This document shows, one piece after another, positions 45,414 to 56,480 of a stretch of DNA of 64,000 bases. The stretch's first letter is position 1. Every line of letters starts with the position of its first letter. The notes below the pieces were generated by a model. It was not told where the DNA came from, searched no databases, and saw nothing but the letters and a program-made list of their open reading frames with translations. The translations under genes were made by a program, and so were the position numbers. This DNA comes from Gautieria morchelliformis (lineage: Eukaryota > Basidiomycota > Agaricomycetes > Gomphales > Gomphaceae), in assembly GCA_015179125.1 (NCBI GenBank), contig WHVA01000358.1:55833-119832 (forward strand), written 5' to 3'.

Positions 45414-46472
45414 GGAGACACTTCTGAGAAGCTATTGGGTGTTGAGAAGCTTGCTACTGATGGAAGTAATTGGCCATTGTGGCGAGCCACTCTCATCAGC
45501 TATTTCGAGTCCAAAAATCTACTCAAGCATGTAGAAGGGAGAGTCACTCGACCTCCTGATCCTCCAGTTATGCCCCCAGGCCATATTCTTACAGAAGCTG
45601 AGGAAACTCAGATGGATAAGGCTGAGGAGAAGCTGGAGAGATATCTTGCTAGAGAAGGACAAGCCAAGACCCAAATCATCGTCTCAGTGTCAGAGTCACT
45701 AGCTCTGATGCTACAGAAACAAAAGACAGCAAAAGAGACTTGGGATGCATTGGTCAATGAAATAACCAAAAAGCCCAAGATGGTCCTCACCAGCCTGCAG
45801 AGACAACTCCGCAGTATGAGATGTCCTGAGGATGGAGACTTGAGAGATCATTTGGACAAGGCCCAAGACCTATATGCTCGTCTTAATGAGATGGGAGCCA
45901 GAGTTTCTGAAGAAGAATTCATGGACATTATCCTTGCGTCACTTCCACCATCCTATGAGGCAGTCATGAACGCCCTTACCCCTTCGCTTGAAGAATGCGG
46001 GAGGCCATTAGTCCCTGATGATATTATTAGGGTACTAAAGGCTCAGTATGACAGGAAGAAAACACTCCCGCAAGAAGAGCAGGTGTTTATTGGTTCATCT
46101 ACTAAGAAGGACCAGAAGGGGCAGAAGGCGCATATATGCACCAACTGCAAAAAGCCTGGACATTCCATCGAAAATTGCTGGGCTAAAGGTGGTGGTAAAG
46201 AAGGTCAAGGACCACGTCAGAAGAAAAAAGCCAAAGGCAAGAAGAAGAAGAAGGGTAAAGCAAAAGTGAATGTTGCTGAAGAAGAGTCCTCTTCTGAGGA
46301 AAGTGATGATGGGCATCTTTCCTTCACCAATTTCGACGAGTGCTCTAATTTCAATCTGAGCACATCCTCAGGAGTTATAGTCATACTCGACACCGGAACG
46401 GCATCGCATATGACTCCTCACAAAAATTTATTGAGGAACTACTGTCAATTCTCACAGCCGAGGACTATCTGA
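45405..46472 (+). CDS. Copia 2 Gag-protease frame, 3' truncated by a stop
   Basis: An open frame of 355 codons begins MGPGDTSEKLLGVEKLATDG, with N-W-P-L-W-R and a UBN2-type Gag domain (TAKETWDALVNEITKK, LPPSYEAVMNAL). The zinc knuckle is C-T-N-C-K-K-P-G-H-S-I-E-N-C at about 46137-46178, followed by a Lys-rich stretch and an acidic Ser patch. The protease active site I-L-D-T-G-T-A-S-H-M follows. A TGA at 46470-46472 stops the frame where A-A-N-K-G-T-F continues, consistent with a lost Arg codon (CGA). The Gag part itself is complete and could be translated. Confidence 0.85.
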   Translation: MGPGDTSEKLLGVEKLATDGSNWPLWRATLISYFESKNLLKHVEGRVTRPPDPPVMPPGHILTEAEETQMDKAEEKLERYLAREGQAKTQIIVSVSESLALMLQKQKTAKETWDALVNEITKKPKMVLTSLQRQLRSMRCPEDGDLRDHLDKAQDLYARLNEMGARVSEEEFMDIILASLPPSYEAVMNALTPSLEECGRPLVPDDIIRVLKAQYDRKKTLPQEEQVFIGSSTKKDQKGQKAHICTNCKKPGHSIENCWAKGGGKEGQGPRQKKKAKGKKKKKGKAKVNVAEEESSSEESDDGHLSFTNFDECSNFNLSTSSGVIVILDTGTASHMTPHKNLLRNYCQFSQPRTI

Positions 46473-47596
46473 GCAGCCAACAAAGGCACCTTTGATGCCT
46501 TCGGCTCAGGACTGCTCGTATTATCCAATAAGGTTGGAGATAAAACAGTAGAAGTCACTTTGCAAGATACATACTAATGCACCAAAAATTGCTGCTACCC
46601 TCATCTCGATCGGTCGGTGCGATGATGCTGGCTACGATATTCGACTCGGTGGCCAGAAATGCACAATATCTAATGCTGCTGGAAAGGTATTGATGCAAGC
46701 ACCGAAGGTCAATGGCTTATATCGACTAGACCTCCAGTCACCAAGTGCTCAAGCCCATATGTGTTTGTCTGCCATGGAAATTCATCAAAAAATGGGGCAT
46801 ATCTCACAGAAGTCCCTACAACACCTATTAAATCGTGGCATGATATTGGGCATTGAACTGAGCTCCACAGGCGATAGAATTGTCTATGATGCGTGTATTC
46901 AAGCCATGATTGCACGCAAACCTCTTCCTTGAGAACCCAGAGACCGAACATCACGGTGACAGAATTTATTCTGATGTCTGGGGACCTGCACGACACCTCA
47001 CGATCGATAAAAAGTCATATTATGTCTCCTTTATCGATGACTACTCAAGAGAATCGGTGATCTATCTCATGGTGAACAAATCAGAAGCATTGTCAAAGTA
47101 CAAGCTCTATGAGGCTTTAATGCTTTGACAGAGAAATGTGCACATCAAGGCACTTGTTTCTGATCGAGGGGGCGAGTATACGAGCTCTGAATTCGAACAG
47201 CATCTAGCCAAACAAGGCACGAAGCATCAGTTGACGGTACACGACACACCAGAGTCTAATGGTGTTGCCGAACGTTTGAACCGAACTCTCACTGAGAGAA
47301 CTCGTGCCATGCTGTCAGAATCAGGCCTTCCTAAGATATTATGGGGCTATGCGATACAGCATGCCAATTATCTTAGGAATAGGATGCATACAAGAGCTCT
47401 ACCGGATAAAACACCCTACGAGATGATAACCGAATCTCAAAGACATTCACGCATGGGGAACTGAAATCTATGTTAAAGTCACTCAGGGAGATAAATTGGC
47501 AGCTCGTTCCAAGAGAGCTCGGTGGATAGGAATTTCTGTGCAGAGTCATGGTCATTATGTTTATTGGCCTGACTCGCACAAAGTTTCTGTCGAGCG
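46473..47596 (+). pseudogene. Copia 2 integrase region
   Basis: After the TGA the pre-integrase region continues in other frames (VLMQAPKVNGLYRLDLQ, then MEIHQKMGHISQKSLQHLL). The integrase core shows IYSDVWGPARHLTID, VSDRGGEYTSSEFEQH and VHDTPESNGVAERLNRTLTE, so D, D and E are present. Frameshifts lie near 46575, 46930 and 47128. The C-terminal part reaches K-V-S-V-E-R and is cut by the inserted element; removal rejoins R-N-V-V-F-D. Confidence 0.85.
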
Positions 47597-48658
47597 TTTT
47601 AGATTAAGGTGTCAATTAGTGCCTTTTAACAAGTAGAATCTATTGCTCAGTGATTGAAACCACTGCGTTCGTCCCTCTTCTATGTGCTGGCTAAGCCTTT
47701 CGAGGCGCGTCCAGCACTGATGAATGAGAGTCACGTGACCATGTCGACAGAAGAACGGTGTCGATCCAAGGGATAGTCAAATCAAAAGTGTTCGCTTTTA
47801 AGGTAGTATAGAGTAAACAGTGATAGTAGACCCTCGACGAAGATTTGGAATAAACTATCAAGATCTGAGCTCTGTAGCTATCAAACAAGACTACAGTAAT
47901 TTCAGGAGGCAGAATAATCGATTCTGGATGATTTCGTTCATACATGTGTACTAGCTATTTATACTATGTTGATAGTAACTACTAGTGTTCAAGATATTGG
48001 ATGGATGGGTCGAAAAGCTGTTTGTAACTAAGGGGTGACTAATTTATAGTCATAAAGTCATGGGGTGATGGGGATGGTGTTAGGATTGTCTGGGCTTTGG
48101 AATAGAGATCTGTACCTAGTATACAAAGCCCCTGTCCACATGATGTTAAGATAGTAATCAGTCAGACATGTCATGGGGTTCAAATAGGAAAATGAATCTG
48201 AGTTTACCCTGCCCAGAATATATGCTGGGCTTGGAGATGGGGCCGCTGTCTCTGTGCCCTTTCTGTGGGGCAGCTGATTGAGTCTGTATACTGCAGGTGA
48301 CATTCTCAGGTCGCTCCACAGCATCCTATACTCCTGCGCAGTCTATTGTTCTCTGCGGCGTTTGGTGCCTGCACCCCTCGGTGCCTATGGCCTGGCGCCT
48401 GTCGACGTCATGGCCGATGCCATCACTCGATAGGCGTGCCGTCCCTGATCGACCGCACGTGGTCGACGCTCGAACTCCTGTATATTACCCGATCTATGGG
48501 TAATATAGCGTGTCATAAAATTCGTGTGATCGTCGTCTGCGTCGACATCTATTATAAATGTCATTTTGTTTCTTTTTAATCTTTTTCTTTTCTTTTCTTT
48601 ATTAGTTTCTTTTTATATATAGATGATTAAAAATAGGGTAGTTGCGTTTATCACAACA
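47597..48658 (-). mobile_element. 1062-bp TGTTG...AAAA element, copy in copia 2
   Basis: On the minus strand it begins TGTTGTGATAAACGCAACTA and ends CACCTTAATCTAAAA. It is flanked by GAGCG (47592-47596 and 48659-48663). The copy at 61165-62227 has the same two ends and its own 5-bp duplication, so the ends are well defined. Inside, in element orientation, are a purine-rich tract near the start, a TATA-like AGTATAAATAGCTAG at about two thirds, and a weak CAGTG/CACTG hairpin near the end. That layout resembles a solo LTR, but the 3' end is not CA. The 84-codon frame (47945-47691) is shared with the other copy but has no recognised domain. Confidence 0.85.
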
Positions 48659-50700
48659 GAGCGGAACGTTGTGTTTGATTCAGAGATGAAGAAGGGAAAG
48701 ATCCCAATCATTTCTATTGAGGAATCCAAACTACCTACGTCTAGAGAAGAGAAGAAGGCCATTCCGGCATCAGTGCCTGTGCCCGGTCGCTTAGTCAGCT
48801 AAGAGGCAAATATCGAAGAAATTGATGAAAGTGCACCAGAGGAATATCTTGAAGAGCTGCAACCTATTCAGGCAGTTGATGACAGACCTAGAGAAGCTGA
48901 ACCGATAAGGAGAAGCGAAAGGATCCATCAACAACAAGTGCAGCCGGCCCCAACAGGTCCCGTAACAAGATCTCAGACTCAGAGACAAGCTGGCGCACAT
49001 ATGACTACGCTAGCTTACGAGGATGTTGAGGACCATAAAGAAAATTTAGTCAACCAAGAATTATCCTCCGAGATTGATGGCATCAGTAGCTATGAGTGTG
49101 CCATCAGTGCGTTTCCAACCGACGGTCAAAACAATAACAAGGCTCCGGATTTGAGTCAAATTGAACCTAGCAATGCAGACGAATCTCTGAACAATCCTAT
49201 GTGGAAGAAATCAATGGACAAAGAGTATGAGGCCCTAATCGACAAGGGAGTGTGGGAACGAGCTAAACCACCTCCTGGAGCCAATATTGTCGGTAATAAA
49301 TGGGTCTACCTTTGGAAGCGTAATCCTGAAGGGAAACCAATAATGCCTAAATCGAGAATGGTCGCCCAAGGCTTCACACAGAAGTTTGGAGTCGACTATG
49401 ATGAGACATACTCACCTGTTGCTCGGTTATCCTCCCTGCGGATCATATGCGCCATTGCTGCTAGGAATGACTGGCCTATTCATCAAATGGACGTGGACTA
49501 TGCATACCTCAATGCTACGTTGCCTGAACCTATTTACATGAAGCAGCCATATGGATATGAGTCCGGAGACAAAGACAAAGTGCTACTTTTGAAGAAAGCA
49601 CTCTACGGCCTCAAACAGTCTGGAAGGGAATGGTACAAACATCTAAGTGGTGAATTCCACAAGTTAGGATTCACTACGTCAGCCACAGATGGGGCTGTAT
49701 TTTATAGATGTGGCAGAAAGGGGCATGTGATCATTGCAACAGCTGTGGATGACCTCACCATCACAGCTGAGAATCAGTCAGTCCTGGATGAAGGCAAACG
49801 AGATCTTGCTCAGGTCTTCAGTATGAAAGATCTAGGTGAGATTCATTGGCTATTGAACCTCAAAATCGAAAGAGACTGGCAGAAGAAAACCATTGCAATT
49901 TCACAACCCACATACATCGAGAAGATCATCAAAAAATTCAATCTCGAAGATGCGAAGATTTATGCTACGCCTCTTGATCCAGCCGTTAAATTATCTAAAG
50001 ACCAATGTCCTTCTACAGAGAGAGGAAAGAAAGCCATGTCGAAGTTTCCATACAGGCAAGCCATAGGATCACTGATGTGGGCAGCTGTAGCCACTCGACC
50101 TGACATTGCATTTGCGGTGTCATTGCTCTCGCAATTCCTCGAAAATCCAGGTGGCACACATTGGAATGCAGTTAAACGTGTCTTCAAATATTTGAAAGGC
50201 ACGAAGCATTACAAACTGACACTTGGAAGAAATCGAGACGGCTTGATGGGGTATTCAGATGCGGAGTGGGGTTCACAGAGTCATAGGTGTTTGTATTCGG
50301 CATACTTATTTCAGATTGATGGGGGCACTGTTTCATGGAGTTGCCAGAAACAGTCAATAGTAGCCCTCTCATCAACTGAAGCCGAATTCGTCGCCCTGAC
50401 CCATGCGGGCAAAGAGGCTCTCTGGATGCGCCATTTATTTCTGAAATATTCCAACCACTGAACAGACCCATCCAAGTTTATTCAGACAATCAATCAGCCA
50501 TTACAATCACATATGGCACTGAACAACACACGAGAACCAAACATTTCGACATCAGATTATATTTCCTTCGAGATATAATCAAAAATCAAGAAGCCAAGCT
50601 CGTTTATTTGCCAACCGAACAAATGTTGGCAGATATCCTCACTAAAGGACTTCCTAGTCCTAGAGTGAAGATCCTCAACGAGAGAATCGGAATATATTAA
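48659..50700 (+). pseudogene. Copia 2 reverse transcriptase-RNase H region
   Basis: A linker with TAA near 48800 leads to a long open frame (48938-50461). RVT_2 motifs: NPMWKKSMDKEYEALIDKGV, GANIVGNKWVYLWKRN, GVDYDETYSPVARLSSLRII, QMDVDYAYLNATL, ALYGLKQSGREWY and catalytic A-V-D-D-L-T-I. RNase H: YSDAEWGSQSHR, VALSSTEAEFVAL. The frame then shifts once near 50455 and continues (IQVYSDNQSAITITYG, TEQMLADILTKGLPSP) to TAA at 50698-50700. The RT domain alone looks intact. A purine tract (TTGAGGGGGTG) precedes the right LTR. Confidence 0.88.
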
Positions 50701-50713
50701 GCTTGAGGGGGTG

Positions 50714-51210
50714 TGTTGGGTGCATTTATGCTCCTGCACCAAAATCAAGCATAATATATTCGATTTATTGTATGGTGTTTCAATCTCTTCTCACATTGTT
50801 CTTGTACCATGCATACATTTCTCTGATTATGTTCGAAATTTTCCAGTCACTCCCTACCTCTCCATTTTATTTTGTTATTTCTATTTTCACAGGCGGCTGC
50901 ACCCAGCGGAGTCTGAAATGACTCGATGCGTGAGCTCTTGGGTGCTAAAGAGCCGGGTGGTAGTACATGCACAGTGAGACAGATTTCCCCCTCTCTCAGT
51001 GACAACTAAATTCACTGAGAGAGGCAAGTAAATTAGTCTAGTGTTCTTTCGATTTATTGACCTAGAAATCCTCTGTAGTGAATTAATTTCTAGGTAGTGT
51101 ATAATATATTTACAGTGACAACTAAATTCACTGAGAGAGTGAATTAATTTCTAGTCTATTCTTTTGAGCAACATGTCCATACCTACTGCCTATAATTCCT
51201 GTCCTCTACA
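50714..51210 (+). repeat. Copia 2 right LTR
   Basis: 497 bp, three differences from the left LTR, ending CCTCTACA before target duplication AATGG. Twin-hairpin module at 50990-51155. Confidence 0.94.
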
Positions 51211-53351
51211 AATGGGAACTAATAGAAGCGGACATATACACAGATGGTACAGAGTAGATAAGATTGGTGTTCAAAGAAATAGAGCGACCCATCATTAACA
51301 CCGCAGAGGGATCACGAACTAGTTTTCCATGGGAGAGTCTTTGCTATCATCAGAGGCCTCTTCGAGAGTGGCCACCTGAGGATTGCCTTCAAGGGTGCAG
51401 ATAGCCCTGCCAGTGGTTGAGGCAGGGTCCTGGTAGTGGCACCCCTTCAGGTGATGTATGGAGGATTCGCTGCAATACAGACAAAGGCCTTTGGATTTTC
51501 GTTGCTCTTTCTTGGCTTCAGTAAGACATCCGGTAGCGTCGAGGATACCAGAAAGGTCTTTCTGTTCGCTGGGCTTAGCCACTGCAGAGGGTCTGGAGCA
51601 AGCGTTAGCATGAGGTGTGGAGGATGGTTCAGAAGAGGAAGGGGGACTAATGGAAGTTGTAATCTGCTTTTCGCCTTGGCACTCCGAGTAGCGATTGTCA
51701 ATGCGAAGAGCCTGATGCTTGAGATTGTTGAGGCTTTTGGGACAATCATAAGAGAGCATGTGGTCTTTGATATGCTTGATGAGGCTATTATGGAAAGCGT
51801 CATAAAGGGTGGCATCATTCCACTCAACATAAGAGGACAACTCAGCAAAAATGGTCATGTGGCAATTGACACGATGGGTGTTGAGCATCTTGAGCTTGTG
51901 AATGGCTCACTCAGAAACCTGGATGATGTCGGCCTGACCGAAAAGATGATTAAGTTCGTCAACAAAGGTACGCCAGTCGCTCTGAATGGGAGGTTCTGGG
52001 ACCTGAATGAGAAAGGGTTGCCACCAGATCAAGGCAATGTCGCTGGATCTGCATAGGAGACTCGCTGTCGCTCCTGCTGGAACTTTCGGGGCTTGTTGTC
52101 AAAGACCATAACACAACTAGCAATGAAAGTTCAGAGAAGGCGAGGTTCCTTTCCTGTGAATTTGTCAGGTTTTGCAGCATCAGAACCATGGTCAGGGGCA
52201 GCCTGAGGGTAGGCGAATGGAAAGGGATAATAATGGTTCCAGGGGAATCCTGGTTGCGGCCAAGGCCCTCCACCTCCTGTGGGCCAGGAGGTCCAGGGGG
52301 CCCAGGAGGTCCAGAAGGCCCAATTGGAGGTACTCCAAAATGGGGCAAGGGTGGCCCGAAAGGTGGTGGAGGAGGAGGTGCAGGCCCGCCAGGTAGGGCA
52401 GGAATCTGTGCTAAAGGTTGTTGCAGGGGAGGTTGTCCCACGAAGAGAGGTGGGGCACCCCTGAATGGTGCAGCATTCGGATCATAATAGGGCATGCCAC
52501 CGAAAGCATAGCCAAGGTATTGTCTGAGTGCAGGGTCAGGGTGATGTCCCTGATCCGCTAAAGGCGCCTGGGGAGGAAGACCTTGTTGGGAATCAACTCG
52601 AGTGTGGTTGCTGTGTACCGAATGATGAGCACTGCGAAGAGCCTGCAAGTAGTGCAAAGACGCATGTGAGTGATGTGAATGAGATGAAGATTCCTGCGAA
52701 ACAGGCATATGAGCCCAAAATCCTGCTTGTACAGGGGTGGTGTGCCCAGTATTGAGAGGTGGTGTAGGATGCATATAAGGAGGATGTTGGGCATAGTGTA
52801 CATCGAGAAATGGATTTGGAGTATGACTAGGTGAAGCCGGTGGCAAGTGAGGTTGTGCGAAGGCCGATTGTAATCAGGACCCTGAGGCACTGACAATCCA
52901 AGGAAGCCTAGAAGGGTAAGGTGCTTGAAAGCTGCTGGGGTTCTGTGGATGATCACCAGGCGAATTAGGGGCCATTAGGTGGCATAAAGGATGGGCACTG
53001 GGCTTGTGGCTGGATATGGGAGTACTGGCTGAAAGTGGGTGCAAGGTGAGAAGTGCTGTTTGCCTGGAGTTAGTTGGTGTTGGAAATTGAAATGGGGTGG
53101 TGACATGTGTTCGGGGACCAGATGATATGGTGTCCAAGATGCAGACAGAGCAACTAAGCAGGAGAAAGGGATGATGTCTCCACTGGTGTCTTGCAAAGGA
53201 AATGAGGCAGAAGCTGTTTGCCTCAGAAGTGGTGCTGGAGTAGGAACTGGGCCCGTTGAGCGAGTTCTATGAACAACTGGTTGTTCTTGTTGTGTAGATG
53301 ACATGAGAAGCAGATAGAAGAATGCTTTGATTGCTGTTAGTTCAATTATAC

Positions 53352-54191
53352 TGTCAAGAGTGGATTTTAGGCATTAATATCACGTATTAGTGAACACAGC
53401 GAATGCCCGAATGGCTTGTACAACGAAGTGTGTAGTTCGGTGAATAAGATGCGTGAATAAATGTTTAGAAGGTAAGATGGCTGCCCGAACAGGGCTCGCC
53501 CTATCTACAGTTGTAGCATAATAACCCATGACACTTGACGATGTAACATTGAAGATCTCACAGAAAGGTTGTCTATTGGTAACAATCCTTTCGCTGGCGA
53601 AGGTGCTCCTTCGGAACCCTTCGCCGACAGCACCGATAATAGTATGAAGGCTAAGGTAATGAAGGTGAAGTACAAAAACTCGCCAGTGGTGCTTAAGTCC
53701 TCCTCTGGTCTAAGATAGGAGTCTATAGAAGAGGGCTCAAGATGATGGTCACAGTGAGGTCAGGTTTTGCACAAGATAGACATATGATAATTGAACTGGG
53801 GGATATACATGTGAATATAAACTACTTATACTGAATGCTCATATGATGTTAGCGAATAGGAAAGAGGCTGTCTTGAGTCAGGGTTGGATAGGGGTGTGCA
53901 GTCAGGATACAAATAGGTGAAACACATATACATTGGAAGAAGGGAGGAGTGCAAACATGAAACAATGGAGGGAGAGAGGATGAAGGTACCTATATAGGAA
54001 AACACGCATACATGTTCCCCTGCACGGACTCTTGGTCTGCTGGGTTGATCCCACATGATCTACAGGTCAGATGTCCCACGAATGCATCCCGGCCATAGGA
54101 ACACCCAAAGGGGGTTGAGTCGGGAAGATGATGGGACAAGTGATGAACCATCATGCTGGGTAAAGGATGTCGATCATGTTTGATGGCATGC
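53352..54191 (+). repeat. Gypsy LTR cut by the insertion of gypsy C
   Basis: It begins TGTCAAGAGTGG and follows the family to GTTTGATGGCATGC at 54191, then stops abruptly. In other copies the next bases are CTGCTGG, so the missing 3' part (about 130 bases) should lie beyond the far end of gypsy C. It inserted into the 5' leader of gypsy B. Confidence 0.85.
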
Positions 54192-54437
54192 TGTAAATAA
54201 CCTATGTACTCATGTATGTACACTAGTTATTACCTAATCCCAGTGGGCCCCTTAGGGACCCACTGTATAGTTTATGTGTGGGAACCGGTCAGCAGTCCCC
54301 ATCGCATCTTACCTTTACCTGTCACTACGTAGCATCCAGAATACCACTCATTGGTCAAGTTCTGTCTGCCCTTGTGATATACAGGGTTTAAGATCGTCAT
54401 CTTTACACCTTTTTGAACTATCCTGCGGTTGATCCCC
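54192..54437 (+). repeat. Probable gypsy C 5' LTR/leader
   Basis: Sequence from TGTAAATAACC to the gag ATG. It includes an imperfect hairpin at 54241-54265 (CAGTGGG and CCCACTG arms, one mismatch). The LTR end was not fixed; a CA at about 54390 (GATATACA) is possible. The right LTR, outside the window, would settle it. Confidence 0.5.
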
Positions 54438-56480
54438 ATGTCACCAACTGAAGCAATCTTGAAAAAGATCGCTGCGTCAACGACTAAACATCGTTGATAC
54501 CCTCCAGTAGACTCTCTACTGTTGGCTGTGAGCGTGATTATTCCACGCAGTCGAAGACGGACACGAGCGTCGAGCTCGCAGTCCACGCCACAGGTGCAGC
54601 CCAGTGACACAACGGCTGATGCGACCCTGGACCAAGAATCCAGGATGCCAGAAGACGGAGAGATCATACACCTCACCGCCCTCGTCCCCCCAATAGAGGA
54701 CGAGGAAAACCCCGACCATGTCTTGCCAAGCGTGGTCGAGGACGAGATACGAGATGTCACCAGGCAACAAGCCAGCGCTGCCCCCCCAATCCCCTCTGCC
54801 CAGAGACAAAGGAAAAGGCAAAGAGGTCTCACCATCATCAGATGGAAGAGCATCAACATCGAGGCAGGCACAAAGCCATGACTCGAACCGCCGCTCACGA
54901 AGCAGAGCGACGATGATCATCCCCAAAGGAGGACGAAGGCAAAAAGCGCAAGCCCCAGATGATGGTCAGGGCTCAGAATATTTGAGCTCAAGTCACAAGA
55001 GCTCGAGAACTCACGCTGTCGACAACTAGATGGCGGAGGCAATGAACAAGCAGGTGCAGGGTGCGCTGCACCAGAGTGCCCTCACGGGCCACAAGCACGA
55101 TCAACTAGCATCGCAGCTTGACAACATTGCCGCCGCCATCATGGAGATCGGCAAGGAACTCCACCAAGCTGAGGAGATCAGGCTGCAAGACATGGCCACG
55201 CTGGAGAATGTCCAGATGGCCCTCCATTCACGTGGGGAACATGAAGTACCATGTCAAAGCTCGTGACAGTCCGCAGCTAGTGAACGCGGTCACGACACGG
55301 AAGACCCGTGACAAAAGGAACTGGACAGGCAGTGAATGCCGCCGCCAGCCATCCCGGTCAAACAGGACATGCAGTTCAGAAATGAACCCCAAGAGAAACC
55401 GGCTGCCCCAATGGACAGCCCCAAGATGATCCAACAGATCGTCAGAGAGCAGGTCGCCTCAGAGCCTGACTCTGAAGCGACGACAGAGAGCCTAGAGCTC
55501 AAAGTCGCACACTGGCAGCAAAAAGAGGCCGCAGCCATGCACCGCCATATGCGGGCCCTCAAGCTGCTGGTGAAGAACGCTGAGGAAGCAGTAGCCCAGA
55601 GCCACACCGCTCAGCAGCCCAACAAACAGCTCACATGAGCCGTGCAGGACGCACGACAAGCACGTGCAGCCTACAACAGCAGGCTGTGGATCCGCAACAT
55701 GTGACTGATGGGGGACACCAGGCACAAGAGGCCCCCGGACTCGAGAGCACAAAATGCTCCCGATCCCAAGCCCGACCCGGGCCTGGGGCCCGTCAGGGCA
55801 TACAACAGCCTGCCCGCCGTGCAGAAAGCGCAGCGGCAACAGCAAGCGCAGCCCAGCTTACAGGGAGCAAGACGGTGACACAGACGGGCCTGACCAGGCC
55901 TAGCCTGTTCTCGAGAAGTGGAGCGTCGCAGTGACCGCCACCCCCACGCCCAGCGCAAGCTGGATGCCTGCCTGAAGCTAAACAGCCTCAAGCGTCAGGG
56001 TCATCTCCACGACCTGCTCCACCAACAAAGTGTTGGGCTGGCCTAACGATCAGCCCAGCGGCAGCCAAAGCAGCACTACATGCTTTGAATGTGGCCAACC
56101 TGGCCACAAGAAGGGGGAGTGCCCCAGGCTTAGGTCTGGTATAAGGACAGCGGCCATGAGGCACAATGATGATACTGAGGACCCAGAGGCGGACCTCGGT
56201 CAAAATTCTCTTCATCAGATTGATGAAGAGGGGGAGGGTGATCCCCAACCCAATGAATCTCCGGACAACGGAGACACGCCTGCTGAAGAGTGGGATCCGG
56301 AGCCGTCCCAGTACTATGAATGGGACGAAGAGGCAGAAGACACTGCCTACAGGTCTAGCGTGATCAGAATCGCACCGGAAGACAATGCCGCCACAAAAGT
56401 CATGGCGGCACGCATGTTGGTCATGCCAGACAAGGCGGCCGAGCTGGTGTATCACCACCGAAGCAAGCATAGGACGCGGC
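54438..56480 (+). pseudogene. Gypsy C gag
   Basis: The ATG at 54438 opens MSPTEAILKKIAASTTKH, then TGA, then LLLAVSVIIPRSRRRTRASS. The acidic and Ser/Pro-rich N-terminal part (54522-55029), a helical part (55030-55266, HKHDQLASQLDNIAAAIMEI) and a second coil (55336-55638) follow in different frames. The zinc knuckle C-F-E-C-G-Q-P-G-H-K-K-G-E-C starts at about 56076, followed by an acidic linker up to the compound LTR. A degenerate Gag precursor. Confidence 0.78.

Larger units (their letters stand above)
44903..51210 (+). mobile_element. Ty1/copia retrotransposon 2 (young LTRs, defective pol)
   Basis: Two 497-bp LTRs (44903-45399 and 50714-51210) of form TGTTGGGTGC...CCTCTACA, flanked by AATGG (44898-44902, 51211-51215). 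They differ at only three positions seen (in GACTCGACGCG, TAGGCTATT and ACAAGTCC contexts), so the insertion is recent. Internal order Gag, protease, integrase, reverse transcriptase, RNase H is Ty1/copia. A 1062-bp element is inserted at 47597-48658, and pol also has a TGA near 46470 and frameshifts near 46575, 46930 and 50455. It lies within gypsy B, in opposite orientation. Confidence 0.95.
44027..53304 (-). pseudogene. Gypsy B gag and protease, split by copia 2
   Basis: Minus-strand Ty3/gypsy remnant. Gag starts at ATG 53304 (MSSTQQEQPVVHRTRSTG), changes frame several times, and has a Pro/Gly stretch with GPPGPPGPPGP and PPPPPPF (about 52400-52270). It then has a Gag helical domain (51888-51560) and a CCHC knuckle (C-L-Y-C, H-H, G-C-H) at about 51480. 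The protease follows beyond copia 2: SISSH joins SDLSFIIHLPSLSNSV across the insertion, then the active site T-L-I-D-S-G-A-T at about 44840. Protease sequence ends near 44160. Reverse transcriptase and integrase are missing in the window. Confidence 0.8.

Noticed and set aside
47691-47945. The 84-codon ORF shared by both 1.06-kb elements as a protein gene
   Set aside because: The two copies are so similar overall that a shared frame is expected by chance; no domain was recognised and the TATA-like box lies inside or near it.
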